NCBI RefSeq assembly: GCF_016653615.1 | Contig: NZ_CP067393.1 | Coordinates: 2,743,673-2,807,672, forward strand | Reading direction: 5' to 3' | Length of the DNA: 64,000 nt | From: Entomomonas asaccharolytica | Lineage (GTDB): Bacteria > Pseudomonadota > Gammaproteobacteria > Pseudomonadales > Pseudomonadaceae | Shown: positions 27,875 through 37,013 of the stretch, one piece after another | Numbering within the stretch: position 1 is the stretch's first letter | Layout of the letters: every line of letters starts with the position of its first letter | Translations under genes and position numbers: made by a program | Notes under the pieces: generated by a model | Told to the model about the DNA's origin: nothing | What the model saw: only the letters and a program-made list of their open reading frames with translations | Databases searched by the model: none

Positions 27875-29674
27875 ATGACCCAGAAAAAAAACAGCTCATT
27901 TGCTGAGCTTGGTATTCACCCTAGTATTTTAGCGGCTATTGCTGCGGTTGGTTACGAAGAACCATCTCCTATTCAAGCAAAAGCAATTCCAGAAATTCTA
28001 GCTGGCCACGATATTATTGGCCAAGCACAAACAGGTACAGGTAAAACAGCTGCTTTTGCGTTACCTATTTTAAGTAAAATTGATCCCACTAGCCGCCATA
28101 CCCAAGTATTGGTACTAGCACCTACCCGTGAGTTAGCTTTACAAGTTGCTGACGCATTTGAAAGCTATGCGAAACAAATGCCTACAGTCAAAGTAGCTGC
28201 TATTTACGGTGGCGCACCTATGGGCGCACAGCTTAAAGCGATCCGCAATGGTGTACAAGTATTGGTTGCTACCCCTGGTAGACTATGTGATCACTTACGT
28301 CGTGATGCTAATTTCCTATCAGGCGTACAATTCCTTGTATTAGATGAAGCCGACGAAATGTTAAAGCTTGGTTTTATGGATGATTTAGAAAGCATCTTTA
28401 AAACTTTGCCTAAAAAGCGTCAAACGGCTTTATTCTCTGCTACTCTACCTGCATCTATTAAAGCGATTGCAGAAAAACAATTAAACGAACCTAAAAATAT
28501 TAAGATTGCTGCTAAAACACAAACTGTTGAACGTATTGAGCAAACTTATTTAATGGTACACCCTGATCAAAAAAATGCGGCTGTACTACGTTTATTAGAA
28601 GTAGAAGACTTTGATGCATTAATTGCTTTTGTGCGCACTAAACAAGCAACTTTAGACTTAGCTACTGAATTAGAAATTAAAGGCTACCGCGTTGCTGCGC
28701 TAAATGGTGATATTGCACAAAATCAACGCGAAAAAGTGATTGAATCATTAAAAGATGGTCGTTTAGATATTGTAGTAGCTACTGACGTAGCCGCGCGTGG
28801 TTTAGATGTACCACGTATTACTCACGTATTTAACGTGGATATGCCTTATGATCCAGAATCTTACGTACACCGTATTGGTCGTACGGGTCGTGCTGGTCGT
28901 ACAGGTAAAGCTTTATTATTAGTTACCCCACGTGAACGTCGTATGTTACAAACCATCGAGCGTGTAACTAAACAAGAAGTGAGTGAAGCTACTTTACCTA
29001 ACTCTCAAAGTATTTTAGAAGCCAGAATTAGACGCTTAACTAAAAACTTACAACCTTTTACTAAGCCAGAAGAAAGCCAACAACATTATGTTGAGCTAGT
29101 TAATAAACTAACTACTGATTTAGATTGTTCAGTAGAAGATTTAGCAGTTGCTTTATTACGTCGTGCAACTAATCGTCGTCCATTAACCGTGGAAGAAATT
29201 GAGCGTACCGAACCTAAACTAACCCCTATCAGCAATGCTAAGCGTGAGCCTGGTAGCAGAGATCGCAAAGAACGTGGCGAGAGAAGGGAACGTGGCGAAC
29301 GTAAAGAGCGCGGTGAACGTGGCGAAAGAAGAGAAAGAGGCGAACGTAAAGAGCGTGGTGAACGTAGCGAACGCGGACCAAGAATAGAACGCGAAGGCCG
29401 TTCTAGCGGTCGCTCTAACGATAGAGTATCAGAAGGAAAAGTACGCTGTCGTACTCCCGTTGGTAGTTTAGATGGTGTTGCTGCCAAGAACTTATTAGGT
29501 GCTATTCTTAATGAAGCTGGCATTAATAAAGATCAGATTGGTAAAATCACTATCCGTGATAGCTTTAGTATCGTGGAACTTCCTGAAAAAGGATTAGAGA
29601 AAATCCTAACCAAACTTAAAGATACGCGAGTGGCAGGAAAACCATTAAAACTTCGTCGCTATCGCGAAGATTAA
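27875..29674 (+). CDS. deaD: DEAD-box ATP-dependent RNA helicase, CsdA/DeaD type
   Basis: A 599-residue cold-shock-type RNA helicase for ribosome assembly and mRNA decay. The Q motif is near residue 28 (YEEPSPIQ); motif I AQTGTGKT 51-58, then PTRELALQ, DEADEML, SAT, ARGLDVPRITHV and HRIGRTGRAG follow in order. Residues about 463-508 are a low-complexity run of R/K-E-R-G-E-R units. The last 75 residues form a DbpA-type RNA-binding domain (RCRTPVGSLDGVAAKNLLGA). This domain order is that of DeaD and not of RhlB, RhlE or SrmB. A structured leader precedes it and a terminator follows. Confidence 0.95.
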   Translation: MTQKKNSSFAELGIHPSILAAIAAVGYEEPSPIQAKAIPEILAGHDIIGQAQTGTGKTAAFALPILSKIDPTSRHTQVLVLAPTRELALQVADAFESYAKQMPTVKVAAIYGGAPMGAQLKAIRNGVQVLVATPGRLCDHLRRDANFLSGVQFLVLDEADEMLKLGFMDDLESIFKTLPKKRQTALFSATLPASIKAIAEKQLNEPKNIKIAAKTQTVERIEQTYLMVHPDQKNAAVLRLLEVEDFDALIAFVRTKQATLDLATELEIKGYRVAALNGDIAQNQREKVIESLKDGRLDIVVATDVAARGLDVPRITHVFNVDMPYDPESYVHRIGRTGRAGRTGKALLLVTPRERRMLQTIERVTKQEVSEATLPNSQSILEARIRRLTKNLQPFTKPEESQQHYVELVNKLTTDLDCSVEDLAVALLRRATNRRPLTVEEIERTEPKLTPISNAKREPGSRDRKERGERRERGERKERGERGERRERGERKERGERSERGPRIEREGRSSGRSNDRVSEGKVRCRTPVGSLDGVAAKNLLGAILNEAGINKDQIGKITIRDSFSIVELPEKGLEKILTKLKDTRVAGKPLKLRRYRED

Positions 29675-29683
29675 GTTAAACTA

Positions 29684-29710
29684 AAAGCCGACAATATGTC
29701 GGCTTTGTTT
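29684..29710 (+). terminator. rho-independent terminator after deaD
   Basis: AAAGCCGACA (29684-29693) pairs with TGTCGGCTTT (29697-29706) around ATA, followed by GTTTA. It starts 10 bases after the stop. The U-run is short, so some read-through into the next gene is likely. Confidence 0.75.
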
Positions 29711-29727
29711 AATATCAGGGAAATATA

Positions 29728-30228
29728 ATGGAAGAAATTCGTTATCAAATAAACATGGTATATAGTTTAGCCATGCTTAAGAAATCTGTTTTCCGTTATT
29801 GGAAAAGGGCGCTAGGTTGGCGTTACTTTATAGCCATGCTCTTTATTGGTTTCTGCTTTGTTAGTGCAATTATTAAAGGAGATACCTCGTGGATGATGGG
29901 TGCTTTTGCCGTTATATTTACTGCTGGCATTTTATTTGGTATCAGCGTTTACCTAAATAATCGCTACCATGTGTTAGGTACATTTAACGCACTACAAAAC
30001 CCTACTGTCACTTTTAAAGTATACGATGAAAAATTTGCGCTTGCTTCTGAACTGGGTGAAGGTGAATGGCCTTGGACAGCCATTAAAGAAATTTGGCGAT
30101 ACCATGATACTTGGTTAGTTTTTCTAGCACGTGCCAGTTATGCAACCTTCCCTTTAGACACAATTCCTGCTGAGGCACAAAGCTTTATCTTAGAAAAAGT
30201 ACATGAAGCAGGTGGGAGGATTTGTTAA
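29728..30228 (+). CDS. YcxB-like membrane protein, first of a tandem pair
   Basis: A 166-residue protein with two hydrophobic helices (about residues 32-50 and 58-76) and a C-terminal soluble domain of YcxB type. The recognisable stretch is EWPWTAIKEIWRYHDTWLVFL followed by FPLDTIPAEAQSFI. Function is unknown for the whole family. The next gene encodes a diverged paralogue with the same layout after a 2-base gap, so the two probably arose by duplication and may act together. Both sit between deaD and a MATE transporter. Confidence 0.75.
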   Translation: MEEIRYQINMVYSLAMLKKSVFRYWKRALGWRYFIAMLFIGFCFVSAIIKGDTSWMMGAFAVIFTAGILFGISVYLNNRYHVLGTFNALQNPTVTFKVYDEKFALASELGEGEWPWTAIKEIWRYHDTWLVFLARASYATFPLDTIPAEAQSFILEKVHEAGGRIC

Positions 30229-30230
30229 TT

Positions 30231-30692
30231 ATGAGCACTAAAACTTTTACTTTTGACTACAGTAAGACGCTTATCAAGAAATCTATTAACCGTATATGGA
30301 AACGCACTATCCCATGTTATTTATTAATTTCAACGATAAGTTTATTAGTGATCATTTTTAATGACGAGGAATTTATCCAAGGCTTTGCTTGTGGTGCAAT
30401 CGTATTCTACATTGTCCAACTATTCACTCACTATTTACAAATTAAACACTGCTACATAAAGATGCTAGAGACAGCAAAGATAACCTCTACACTCACTGAG
30501 CAAGGGCTACTGATGCAATCTCAAGTAACTTACCCTTGGTCTGATATAAAAATGATTTATCGTTATTCTGATAGCTGGCAAATTATTCTTAAATATGGTG
30601 CATTTATAATCATCCCTATTGAAAATGTACCTAGTGATATAAAAGCTGAACTTATAGAGAAGGCTCAAGCTGCTGGTTGTAAAATAAAATAA
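30231..30692 (+). CDS. YcxB-like membrane protein, second of a tandem pair
   Basis: A 153-residue paralogue of the preceding protein. An N-terminal KKSINRIWKR matches KKSVFRYWKR of its neighbour, then come two hydrophobic helices and the C-terminal YPWSDIKMIYRYSDSWQIIL and IPIENVPSDIKAELIEKA, which align with the neighbour's PWTAIKEIWRYHDTWLVFL and PLDTIPAEAQSFI. I start at ATG 30231, with GGGAGGA about 10 bases upstream; the TTG at 30222 lies too close to that site. Function is unknown. Confidence 0.75.
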   Translation: MSTKTFTFDYSKTLIKKSINRIWKRTIPCYLLISTISLLVIIFNDEEFIQGFACGAIVFYIVQLFTHYLQIKHCYIKMLETAKITSTLTEQGLLMQSQVTYPWSDIKMIYRYSDSWQIILKYGAFIIIPIENVPSDIKAELIEKAQAAGCKIK

Positions 30693-30693
30693 C

Positions 30694-32049
30694 GTGCAAT
30701 TACTTAATTATTTTTTAATCAGTTGGAAAGATAGTAGTACTCATAAAAAAGTTTGGGTACTTACCCTGCCAATGATTTTATCCAATCTTTCGATCCCTCT
30801 TGTATCTCTAGTTGATACAATGGTGATGGGAAGATTACCAGAAGCACATAATTTAGCGGCTGTAACAGTAGGTAGTACAACTTATCTTTTTATTGTAGGC
30901 TGTTTAAGCTTTTTCCGTATGGGCACTATCGGCTTTACAGCACAAGCTGTGGGTCGTCAGCAAGGCTCTACACTCAGGCAAATCCTTATCCAAAGTTTAT
31001 TGCTTGCACTTGGTTTATCCATACTCCTTATTTTTTTAGCTATTCCCTTTTATCAACTCACTTTATATTGGATTCAGCCTAACCAACAATTCCACCAAGC
31101 TGCCCAACAATTTTTTAATTGGCGTATTTTGGGCTTGCCCGCTGCCTTACTGAACTATACCTTAGTGGGTTGGTTTCTAGGTTCACAAAATGCACGTATC
31201 CCGCTATTAATATTAATCACCACCAATATTATTAATATGGTGTTATCGGTTTGGTTTGTGCTGTATCTTGATAAAGGCGTTGTAGGTGCAGGGCAAGCTG
31301 CGGTTATTGCCGAATGGTCTGGCTGTTTAATCGGTTTTTGTTTTATCTATGTACCGCTTAAACAATATGCAGGGCGATGGTTATTATCTACGTTAAAGCA
31401 TTGGCATAGTTGGCAGGCTTTGCTTACTGTTAATAGAGATATCTTTATTCGTAGCTTAACTTTACAAGGCGTATTTTTTCTACTCATGCTACAAGGTGCA
31501 CGGTTAGGTGAAGAAACAGTAAGTGCCAATATCATTATTATTAACGGTCTAACTATTACCGCCTATATTCTTGATGGTTTTGCCCATGCGATTGAAGCAT
31601 TATGCGGTAAAGCTATTGGTGAAAAAAATAAACTAGCCCTAGGCTCAACCTTGATTGTGGCTTGTGGCTGGGCATTATTGGCTAGTGTATTATTTGCTAT
31701 CAGCTTTCTACAGTTTGGTGATTATTTTGTTAATTTACAAACCACTATCAGCACTGTTCGAGAACAAGCTTACCCACTTATTCCTTATTTAGCTGTGTTA
31801 CCTTTGATAGCTGTTTGGAGTTATTTATTAGATGGTTTATTTATTAGCGCAACACGTGCTAAAGAAATGCGTAATAGTATGTTGCTTGCTTTTATTATTA
31901 GTCTGCCACTCGGCTTATTATTACAACCCTTAGCTAATAATGGCCTATGGATAACTTTTCTAACCTTTATGGTATTACGCAGTATTATATTAGGCTATAT
32001 CAGTTACAACATTACTAAACGTAATCAATGGATTCAGCAAGCCACATAA
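30694..32049 (+). CDS. MATE-family efflux transporter, DinF-like
   Basis: A 451-residue multidrug and toxin extrusion transporter with 12 predicted hydrophobic helices in two halves. LPMILSNLSIPLVSLVDTMVMGRL at the N terminus is the DinF-branch signature, and FRMGTIGFTAQAVGRQ follows. Members exchange protons or sodium for organic cations or toxic oxidants; the substrate is unknown here. The start is a GTG one base after the previous stop with no clear Shine-Dalgarno, so translation is probably coupled to the YcxB-like pair. The last codons overlap the U-run of the acs terminator on the opposite strand. Confidence 0.88.
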   Translation: MQLLNYFLISWKDSSTHKKVWVLTLPMILSNLSIPLVSLVDTMVMGRLPEAHNLAAVTVGSTTYLFIVGCLSFFRMGTIGFTAQAVGRQQGSTLRQILIQSLLLALGLSILLIFLAIPFYQLTLYWIQPNQQFHQAAQQFFNWRILGLPAALLNYTLVGWFLGSQNARIPLLILITTNIINMVLSVWFVLYLDKGVVGAGQAAVIAEWSGCLIGFCFIYVPLKQYAGRWLLSTLKHWHSWQALLTVNRDIFIRSLTLQGVFFLLMLQGARLGEETVSANIIIINGLTITAYILDGFAHAIEALCGKAIGEKNKLALGSTLIVACGWALLASVLFAISFLQFGDYFVNLQTTISTVREQAYPLIPYLAVLPLIAVWSYLLDGLFISATRAKEMRNSMLLAFIISLPLGLLLQPLANNGLWITFLTFMVLRSIILGYISYNITKRNQWIQQAT

Positions 32050-32083
32050 AAAAAAGGGTTAGTCTAAGGGAAGTACTAACCCT
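32047..32083 (-). terminator. rho-independent terminator of acs
   Basis: On the minus strand AGGGTTAGT pairs with ACTAACCCT (32055-32063 with 32075-32083) and is followed by eight Ts (32054 down to 32047). It lies about 46 bases after the acs stop. The U-run is encoded within the last codons of the convergent MATE gene. Confidence 0.8.
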
Positions 32084-32129
32084 GTGAGTGAAACGTAATT
32101 ATTCAATAAAATTAAATAAGACCGTTAAT

Positions 32130-34106
32130 CTAGGCTGAAACAGCTTGTTTAGGTTCATCACCATATAAGCGTTTATGTTCTGCCACTATTTGATCCACTG
32201 AGTTTGGATCAGCTAATGTGCTAGTATCACCTAATTGATCATATTCAAAACTTGCGATCTTACGCAGAATACGACGCATGATTTTGCCAGAACGTGTTTT
32301 AGGCAACATAGGCGCCCATTGAATATAATCAGGGGTAGCAATAGGGCCAATTTCATGGCGAACCCACTCCCTTAACTCATTCATTAGCTCATCAGAAGAT
32401 TCTTCACCCTCAGCCAGTGTTACATAAACATAAATACCTTGCCCTTTGATAGGATGTGGCACACCTACAACTGCTGCCTCTGCCACTTTTCTATGGGCAA
32501 TCATAGCGCTTTCAACTTCAGCGGTACCAATACGATGACCAGATACGTTGAGAACATCATCCACACGACCTGTAATCCACCAGTAACCATCTTCATCACG
32601 ACGCGCACCATCGCCTGTAAAATACATACCTTTAAAGGTTTTAAAGTAAGTATCCACAAAACGATCATGGTCACCATAAATACTACGCGCTTGTCCAGGC
32701 CATGAATCGATAATCACAAGATTACCTTCGGCAGGCCCATCAATAAGATTGCCTAAGTTATCAACAATCGCAGGTTGTACACCAAAGAAAGGTTTAGTAG
32801 CAGAACCTGGTTTGGTTTCTGTTGCACCTGGTAATGGAGTAATTAAAATACCCCCTGTTTCTGTTTGCCACCAAGTATCAACAACAGCACATTTTTGTTT
32901 ACCCATTTCATCATGGTACCATTGCCATGCTTCTGGATTGATTGGCTCACCTACTGAACCTAATACTCTTAGACTACTGCCATCATAGCCTTCAACAGCT
33001 TTCTTACCGTGCGCCATCATGGCACGAATAGCGGTAGGTGCAGTATAAAGAATATTTACACGATGTTTATCCACCACTTGTCCCATACGTTTAATATCAG
33101 GATAGGTAGGCACGCCTTCAAATAATAAGGTAGTTGCACCATTGGCTAGTGGCCCATATACAATATAACTATGGCCTGTGATCCAACCCACATCGGCTGT
33201 ACACCAATAAATATCACCAGGCTTATAATCAAAAATACGCTCATGGGTTAAGGATGCATACACCATATAGCCCCCAGTGGTATGTAACACACCTTTTGGT
33301 TTACCTGTAGAGCCTGATGTATATAAAATAAATAATGCTTCTTCTGCACCCATTTCTTTCACAGCACAACGATCTGAAGCTACTTTCATTAAATCGTCAT
33401 ACCAAATATCACGGTGTGGATACCAACGGATTTGACCATTAGTACGTTTACACACAATCACTTTTTGTACACTATAGGTGTTAGGATTGGTTAACGCTTC
33501 ATCCACATTTTCTTTTAAATTAATCACTCTACCTGCACGTAAACCTTGATCGGCAGTAATCACAATCTTGGATTTACAGTCAGCAATACGACCAGCTAAA
33601 GATTCTGGAGAAAAGCCTGCAAAAACAACAGAGTGTATAGCACCAATTCTAGCACAAGCTAGCATGGCAACCACCGCCTCTGGAATCATTGGCATATAAA
33701 TGGTAACTACATCACCACGATGAATGTCTTGTCCGCGTAAGGCATTAGCAAACTTACACACTTCGGCATGTAGTTGTTTATAGGTAATAGTGCGAGATTC
33801 AGCAGGGTTATCACCTTCCCAAATAATAGCCGCTTGATCTCCGCGCTCTTCTAAATGGCGATCTAAACAGTTATAAGAGGCATTTAAGGTACCGTCTGTA
33901 AACCATTTAATATCCACTCGATGATCATCAAAACTGGTTTGTTTAACCTGTGTAAAAGGCTGTATCCAATCTATTCGATTAGCTTGATCTCGCCAAAATC
34001 CTTCTGGATTAATAATCGATTGTTGGTACATACTTTTGTATGTTGCTTCATCCGTTAACGTCTTCTCTAAAATATTACTTTTTACCGGATATATTTTTAT
34101 TGTCAT
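32130..34106 (-). CDS. acs: acetyl-coenzyme A synthetase
   Basis: A 658-residue AMP-forming acetyl-CoA synthetase that activates acetate. The phosphate-binding loop [11 protein letters not shown] (near residue 265), the substrate-pocket segment [10 protein letters not shown] (near 415), [29 protein letters not shown] and the C-terminal [12 protein letters not shown] with the regulatory acetylation Lys are all present. Start is ATG 34106 with GAGGTGG just upstream. The GTG at 34115 lies inside that ribosome binding site. The gene is monocistronic, with a 334-bp AT-rich upstream region and a good terminator. Confidence 0.98.
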   Translation of the reverse strand: MTIKIYPVKSNILEKTLTDEATYKSMYQQSIINPEGFWRDQANRIDWIQPFTQVKQTSFDDHRVDIKWFTDGTLNASYNCLDRHLEERGDQAAIIWEGDNPAESRTITYKQLHAEVCKFANALRGQDIHRGDVVTIYMPMIPEAVVAMLACARIGAIHSVVFAGFSPESLAGRIADCKSKIVITADQGLRAGRVINLKENVDEALTNPNTYSVQKVIVCKRTNGQIRWYPHRDIWYDDLMKVASDRCAVKEMGAEEALFILYTSGSTGKPKGVLHTTGGYMVYASLTHERIFDYKPGDIYWCTADVGWITGHSYIVYGPLANGATTLLFEGVPTYPDIKRMGQVVDKHRVNILYTAPTAIRAMMAHGKKAVEGYDGSSLRVLGSVGEPINPEAWQWYHDEMGKQKCAVVDTWWQTETGGILITPLPGATETKPGSATKPFFGVQPAIVDNLGNLIDGPAEGNLVIIDSWPGQARSIYGDHDRFVDTYFKTFKGMYFTGDGARRDEDGYWWITGRVDDVLNVSGHRIGTAEVESAMIAHRKVAEAAVVGVPHPIKGQGIYVYVTLAEGEESSDELMNELREWVRHEIGPIATPDYIQWAPMLPKTRSGKIMRRILRKIASFEYDQLGDTSTLADPNSVDQIVAEHKRLYGDEPKQAVSA

Positions 34107-34440
34107 AATTACCACCTCTAGTTATTAATTATTTTTGTTTTTTACATTGTGCCTTGAAAAGCAACCCAATGAGCATTCGACAATAGTCGAACTTGCATTA
34201 ATCTTTAGTTTAAGTTTTTTATTTTTATAAAATTCTTCGTTAAGAAAAATAACAGTAAATTCTATTTAATTCAATATTATTTTTTATAATCTATTAAATA
34301 TATTATTTTTTAACAGCTTATAGTTGATGATTTTTAAGAATATTTACCTTGCTGTACCTTACTTACCCCAACTTGGTATACAATAGTAAGAATTTACCTT
34401 TATTTAATCCAATCACTTTATTTTTGCATATAGAAGCCTA
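34107..34440. other. 334-bp AT-rich intergenic region between acs and argS
   Basis: Divergent promoter region with no gene, tRNA or known riboswitch. The only clear structure is a perfect 6-bp inverted repeat TTCGAC/GTCGAA at 34176-34191, 70 bases from the acs start. From 34200 to 34330 it is nearly pure A/T. Confidence 0.6.
34176..34191. promoter_or_regulatory. inverted repeat upstream of acs, candidate operator
   Basis: TTCGAC-AATA-GTCGAA is a perfect 16-base dyad in otherwise AT-rich DNA, centred about 78 bases before the acs ATG. Position and symmetry fit a regulator site, but none is identified. Confidence 0.35.
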
Positions 34441-36180
34441 ATGAAAGAACTTATCAGTCAATTAATCCAGCAGGCATTAACTGCCTTAATCAATGAAAAT
34501 ATTTTACCTGCTGATTTAGCAGTGACGATTCAAATTGATAATACTAAAGACAAAACACATGGTGATTTTGCTTCTAATATTGCCATGATGCTAGCCAAAC
34601 CTGCAAAAATGAAACCCCGCGATTTAGCAGAGAAAATTGTGGCCGCACTGCCTAGCAGTGATGAAATTAGCAAAGTAGAAATAGCTGGCCCAGGTTTTTT
34701 AAATTTCTTTCAAAATACAGAGGCATTAGCCAACCGTTTAGACCAAGCATTAACTGATCCTAAGCTATTAGTAACAAAAGTGGGTAAAAAACAACGGGTA
34801 GTGATTGATCTTTCTTCACCTAACTTAGCCAAAGAAATGCATGTAGGCCATTTACGTTCTACTATTATTGGTGATGCTGTGGCACGTGTTGCAGAGTTTT
34901 TAGGTGATACTGTTATTCGTCAAAACCATGTTGGTGATTGGGGTACTCAATTTGGTATGCTACTAGCCTATATGGAAGAAAATCCTGCTGATGCTGAAAG
35001 CGAATTATCAGATTTAGAAAACTTCTACCGTGCCGCCAAAAAACATTTTGATGCCTCGCCTGAATTTGCCACTAAAGCCCGTGAAATGGTAGTAAAACTA
35101 CAAGCAGGTGATAAAAAATGTTTAGAGCTATGGACAAAATTCAATGATATTTCACTCGGCCATTGCCAACAAGTGTATGATCGTCTTGATGTAAAATTAA
35201 CGCGCGCTGATGTCCGTGGCGAAAGTGCATATAACGATGATCTTCCGAAGGTTATTGCAGCATTAAAAGCTAACAATATGCTAACTGAAAGTGATGGTGC
35301 ACAATGTATCTTCTTAGATGGTTTTAAAAATAAAGAAGGCGAGCCATTGGGTATGATTGTTCAAAAAGCAGACGGTGGTTATTTATATACGACCACTGAC
35401 TTAGCCGCTATTCGTTATCGTAATGATATTTTAAAAGCTGATCGCTGCTTGTACTTTGTAGATCAACGCCAATCACTGCATTTTGATATGTTATATGTGG
35501 CTGCGCGTCAAGCTGGTTTTGCTAACCCTGAATTAGACCTTGAGCATATGGGCTTTGGTACTATGAATGGTGAAGATGGCAAACCCTTCAAAACACGTGA
35601 TGGTGGTGTGGTTAAGCTAATTGATCTACTCAATGATGCAGAACAAAAAGCCTATAATTTAGCCAAACAACTAAATCCTGAAATCAGTGAAGAAGAATGT
35701 AAGCTAATAGCCCATTCTATTGGTATTGGTGCGGTTAAATATGCTGATCTTTCAAAACACCGTACCAGTGACTATACCTTTAGTTTTGACAATATGCTAA
35801 GTTTAGTGGGTAATACTGCACCATATTTGCTTTACGCTTATACTCGTACTAATGGAGTATTACGCACAGCCAACAAAACAATTGAGCAACTCACTGGTAA
35901 AATAGTATTAGAAGCCGAGCAAGAAAAAGACTTAGCGGCTCATTTAATGTTATTCTCAGAAACCTTAAATAGTGTAGCAAGTAAAGGCTTACCACATTTA
36001 CTCTGTAGCTACCTTTATGATCTAGCTAAACTATTCTCAACATTTTATGAAGAGTGCCCTGTGCTTAAAGCAGCTAATGAACAGCAACAACAAAGTCGTT
36101 TGCGTCTAACTGCACTAACGGGTCGCACTTTAAAACAAGGCTTAGAACTATTAGGACTAGTTCCTTTGGAGCGTATGTAA
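34441..36180 (+). CDS. argS: arginyl-tRNA synthetase
   Basis: A 579-residue class I synthetase that charges tRNA-Arg. It has the N-terminal Arg-tRNA synthetase add-1 domain ([18 protein letters not shown]), the HIGH-equivalent HVGH in [20 protein letters not shown] (near residue 135), the FKTRDGG segment near residue 385 that stands in for KMSKS, and the C-terminal DALR-type anticodon-binding domain ending [10 protein letters not shown]. Length is normal. The SPOR-domain gene follows after 4 bases, as in Pseudomonas. Confidence 0.98.
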   Translation: MKELISQLIQQALTALINENILPADLAVTIQIDNTKDKTHGDFASNIAMMLAKPAKMKPRDLAEKIVAALPSSDEISKVEIAGPGFLNFFQNTEALANRLDQALTDPKLLVTKVGKKQRVVIDLSSPNLAKEMHVGHLRSTIIGDAVARVAEFLGDTVIRQNHVGDWGTQFGMLLAYMEENPADAESELSDLENFYRAAKKHFDASPEFATKAREMVVKLQAGDKKCLELWTKFNDISLGHCQQVYDRLDVKLTRADVRGESAYNDDLPKVIAALKANNMLTESDGAQCIFLDGFKNKEGEPLGMIVQKADGGYLYTTTDLAAIRYRNDILKADRCLYFVDQRQSLHFDMLYVAARQAGFANPELDLEHMGFGTMNGEDGKPFKTRDGGVVKLIDLLNDAEQKAYNLAKQLNPEISEEECKLIAHSIGIGAVKYADLSKHRTSDYTFSFDNMLSLVGNTAPYLLYAYTRTNGVLRTANKTIEQLTGKIVLEAEQEKDLAAHLMLFSETLNSVASKGLPHLLCSYLYDLAKLFSTFYEECPVLKAANEQQQQSRLRLTALTGRTLKQGLELLGLVPLERM

Positions 36181-36184
36181 GAAA

Positions 36185-36886
36185 ATGGCTAAGGCAAAAA
36201 CTAAACCACGTGGTGCTAATAAATATACACCACCTAAAAAATCTGGTGCACCTGGCTGGATATGGTTAGTTGCAGGTATTGTTATTGGTGGCTTTATTAT
36301 GTTTTTAATGAAACTTGAGCCAAAGCAAGATATTAGAAACGGTCAAAAACCTACCACCACTGCCACGCGCCCTAAAGATAATAATACCAACAATACATCT
36401 GTTAAGTTTGAATTTGATAAAATGCTTTCAGGCAAAGAGCCTAATCAGCCGATTCTAACTGAAGAGCAGCGTAAAAAATTAGATGGCGACCGTGCAGCAG
36501 CCTTATTAGAGGGTAGAACTCCACCTGTTATTCCGCCTACCCCTGTTAAACCGCCTGTACAAGCTAACCAACAGGTTAATCAACCCATACCAACTACGCA
36601 ACCATCACAAGTGGCAGTTGTTACGCCTCCTACAGCACCATCAAGCATGAATTTCTTTTTGCAAGCTGGCTCATACCCGACCCAAACAGGGGCTGAAAGT
36701 ATTAGGGCGCAAATTTTAATGCTTGGTCAAGATGTTAAAGTAGAAACAGCCAATAGCAATAATAAAACGTGGTACAGAGTATTGGTAGGCCCTTATAAAA
36801 CTAAAGATGAGGCAACTAAAGCGCAAAAACAACTGGCCTCTCACGGTTTTAATCAAACATTGGTTGTTCCGCGTAAAGTTCAATAA
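36185..36886 (+). CDS. SPOR-domain cell-division protein, FtsN-like
   Basis: A 233-residue bitopic membrane protein. A basic cytoplasmic tail (residues 1-20, KAKTKPRGANKY), one transmembrane helix (about 24-42), a long Pro/Thr/Gln-rich periplasmic linker, and a C-terminal SPOR domain (about 155-230; FFLQAGSYPTQTGAESIRAQI, WYRVLVGPYKTKDEA). SPOR domains bind denuded septal peptidoglycan, and this layout is that of FtsN. The position after argS matches the equivalent Pseudomonas gene. A strong terminator follows. Confidence 0.88.
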   Translation: MAKAKTKPRGANKYTPPKKSGAPGWIWLVAGIVIGGFIMFLMKLEPKQDIRNGQKPTTTATRPKDNNTNNTSVKFEFDKMLSGKEPNQPILTEEQRKKLDGDRAAALLEGRTPPVIPPTPVKPPVQANQQVNQPIPTTQPSQVAVVTPPTAPSSMNFFLQAGSYPTQTGAESIRAQILMLGQDVKVETANSNNKTWYRVLVGPYKTKDEATKAQKQLASHGFNQTLVVPRKVQ

Positions 36887-36904
36887 TTTGGATAAAAACT
36901 CATA

Positions 36905-36950
36905 AAAACCACTAACACCAGTACTACTTATACTGTTGTTAGTGGTTTTC
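36905..36950 (+). terminator. terminator between the SPOR gene and priA
   Basis: AAAACCACTAACA (36905-36917) pairs with TGTTAGTGGTTTT (36937-36949). Inside the loop CAGTA (36919-36923) pairs with TACTG (36931-36935). The stem starts and ends in A/T runs, so it can work for both convergent genes. Confidence 0.8.
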
Positions 36951-37013
36951 TAATTAGAACACACCATTATCCATTACTCTCTACTATTACAACAGCAGAA
37001 TTAATTTAAGTAA

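Noticed and set aside
29086-29523. Long open frame on the minus strand opposite the deaD tail
   Set aside because: It mirrors the RERGER-encoding repeat (Ser/Leu/Arg-rich product), lacks a ribosome site, and the forward frame is a full DeaD. It is a shadow of codon bias.
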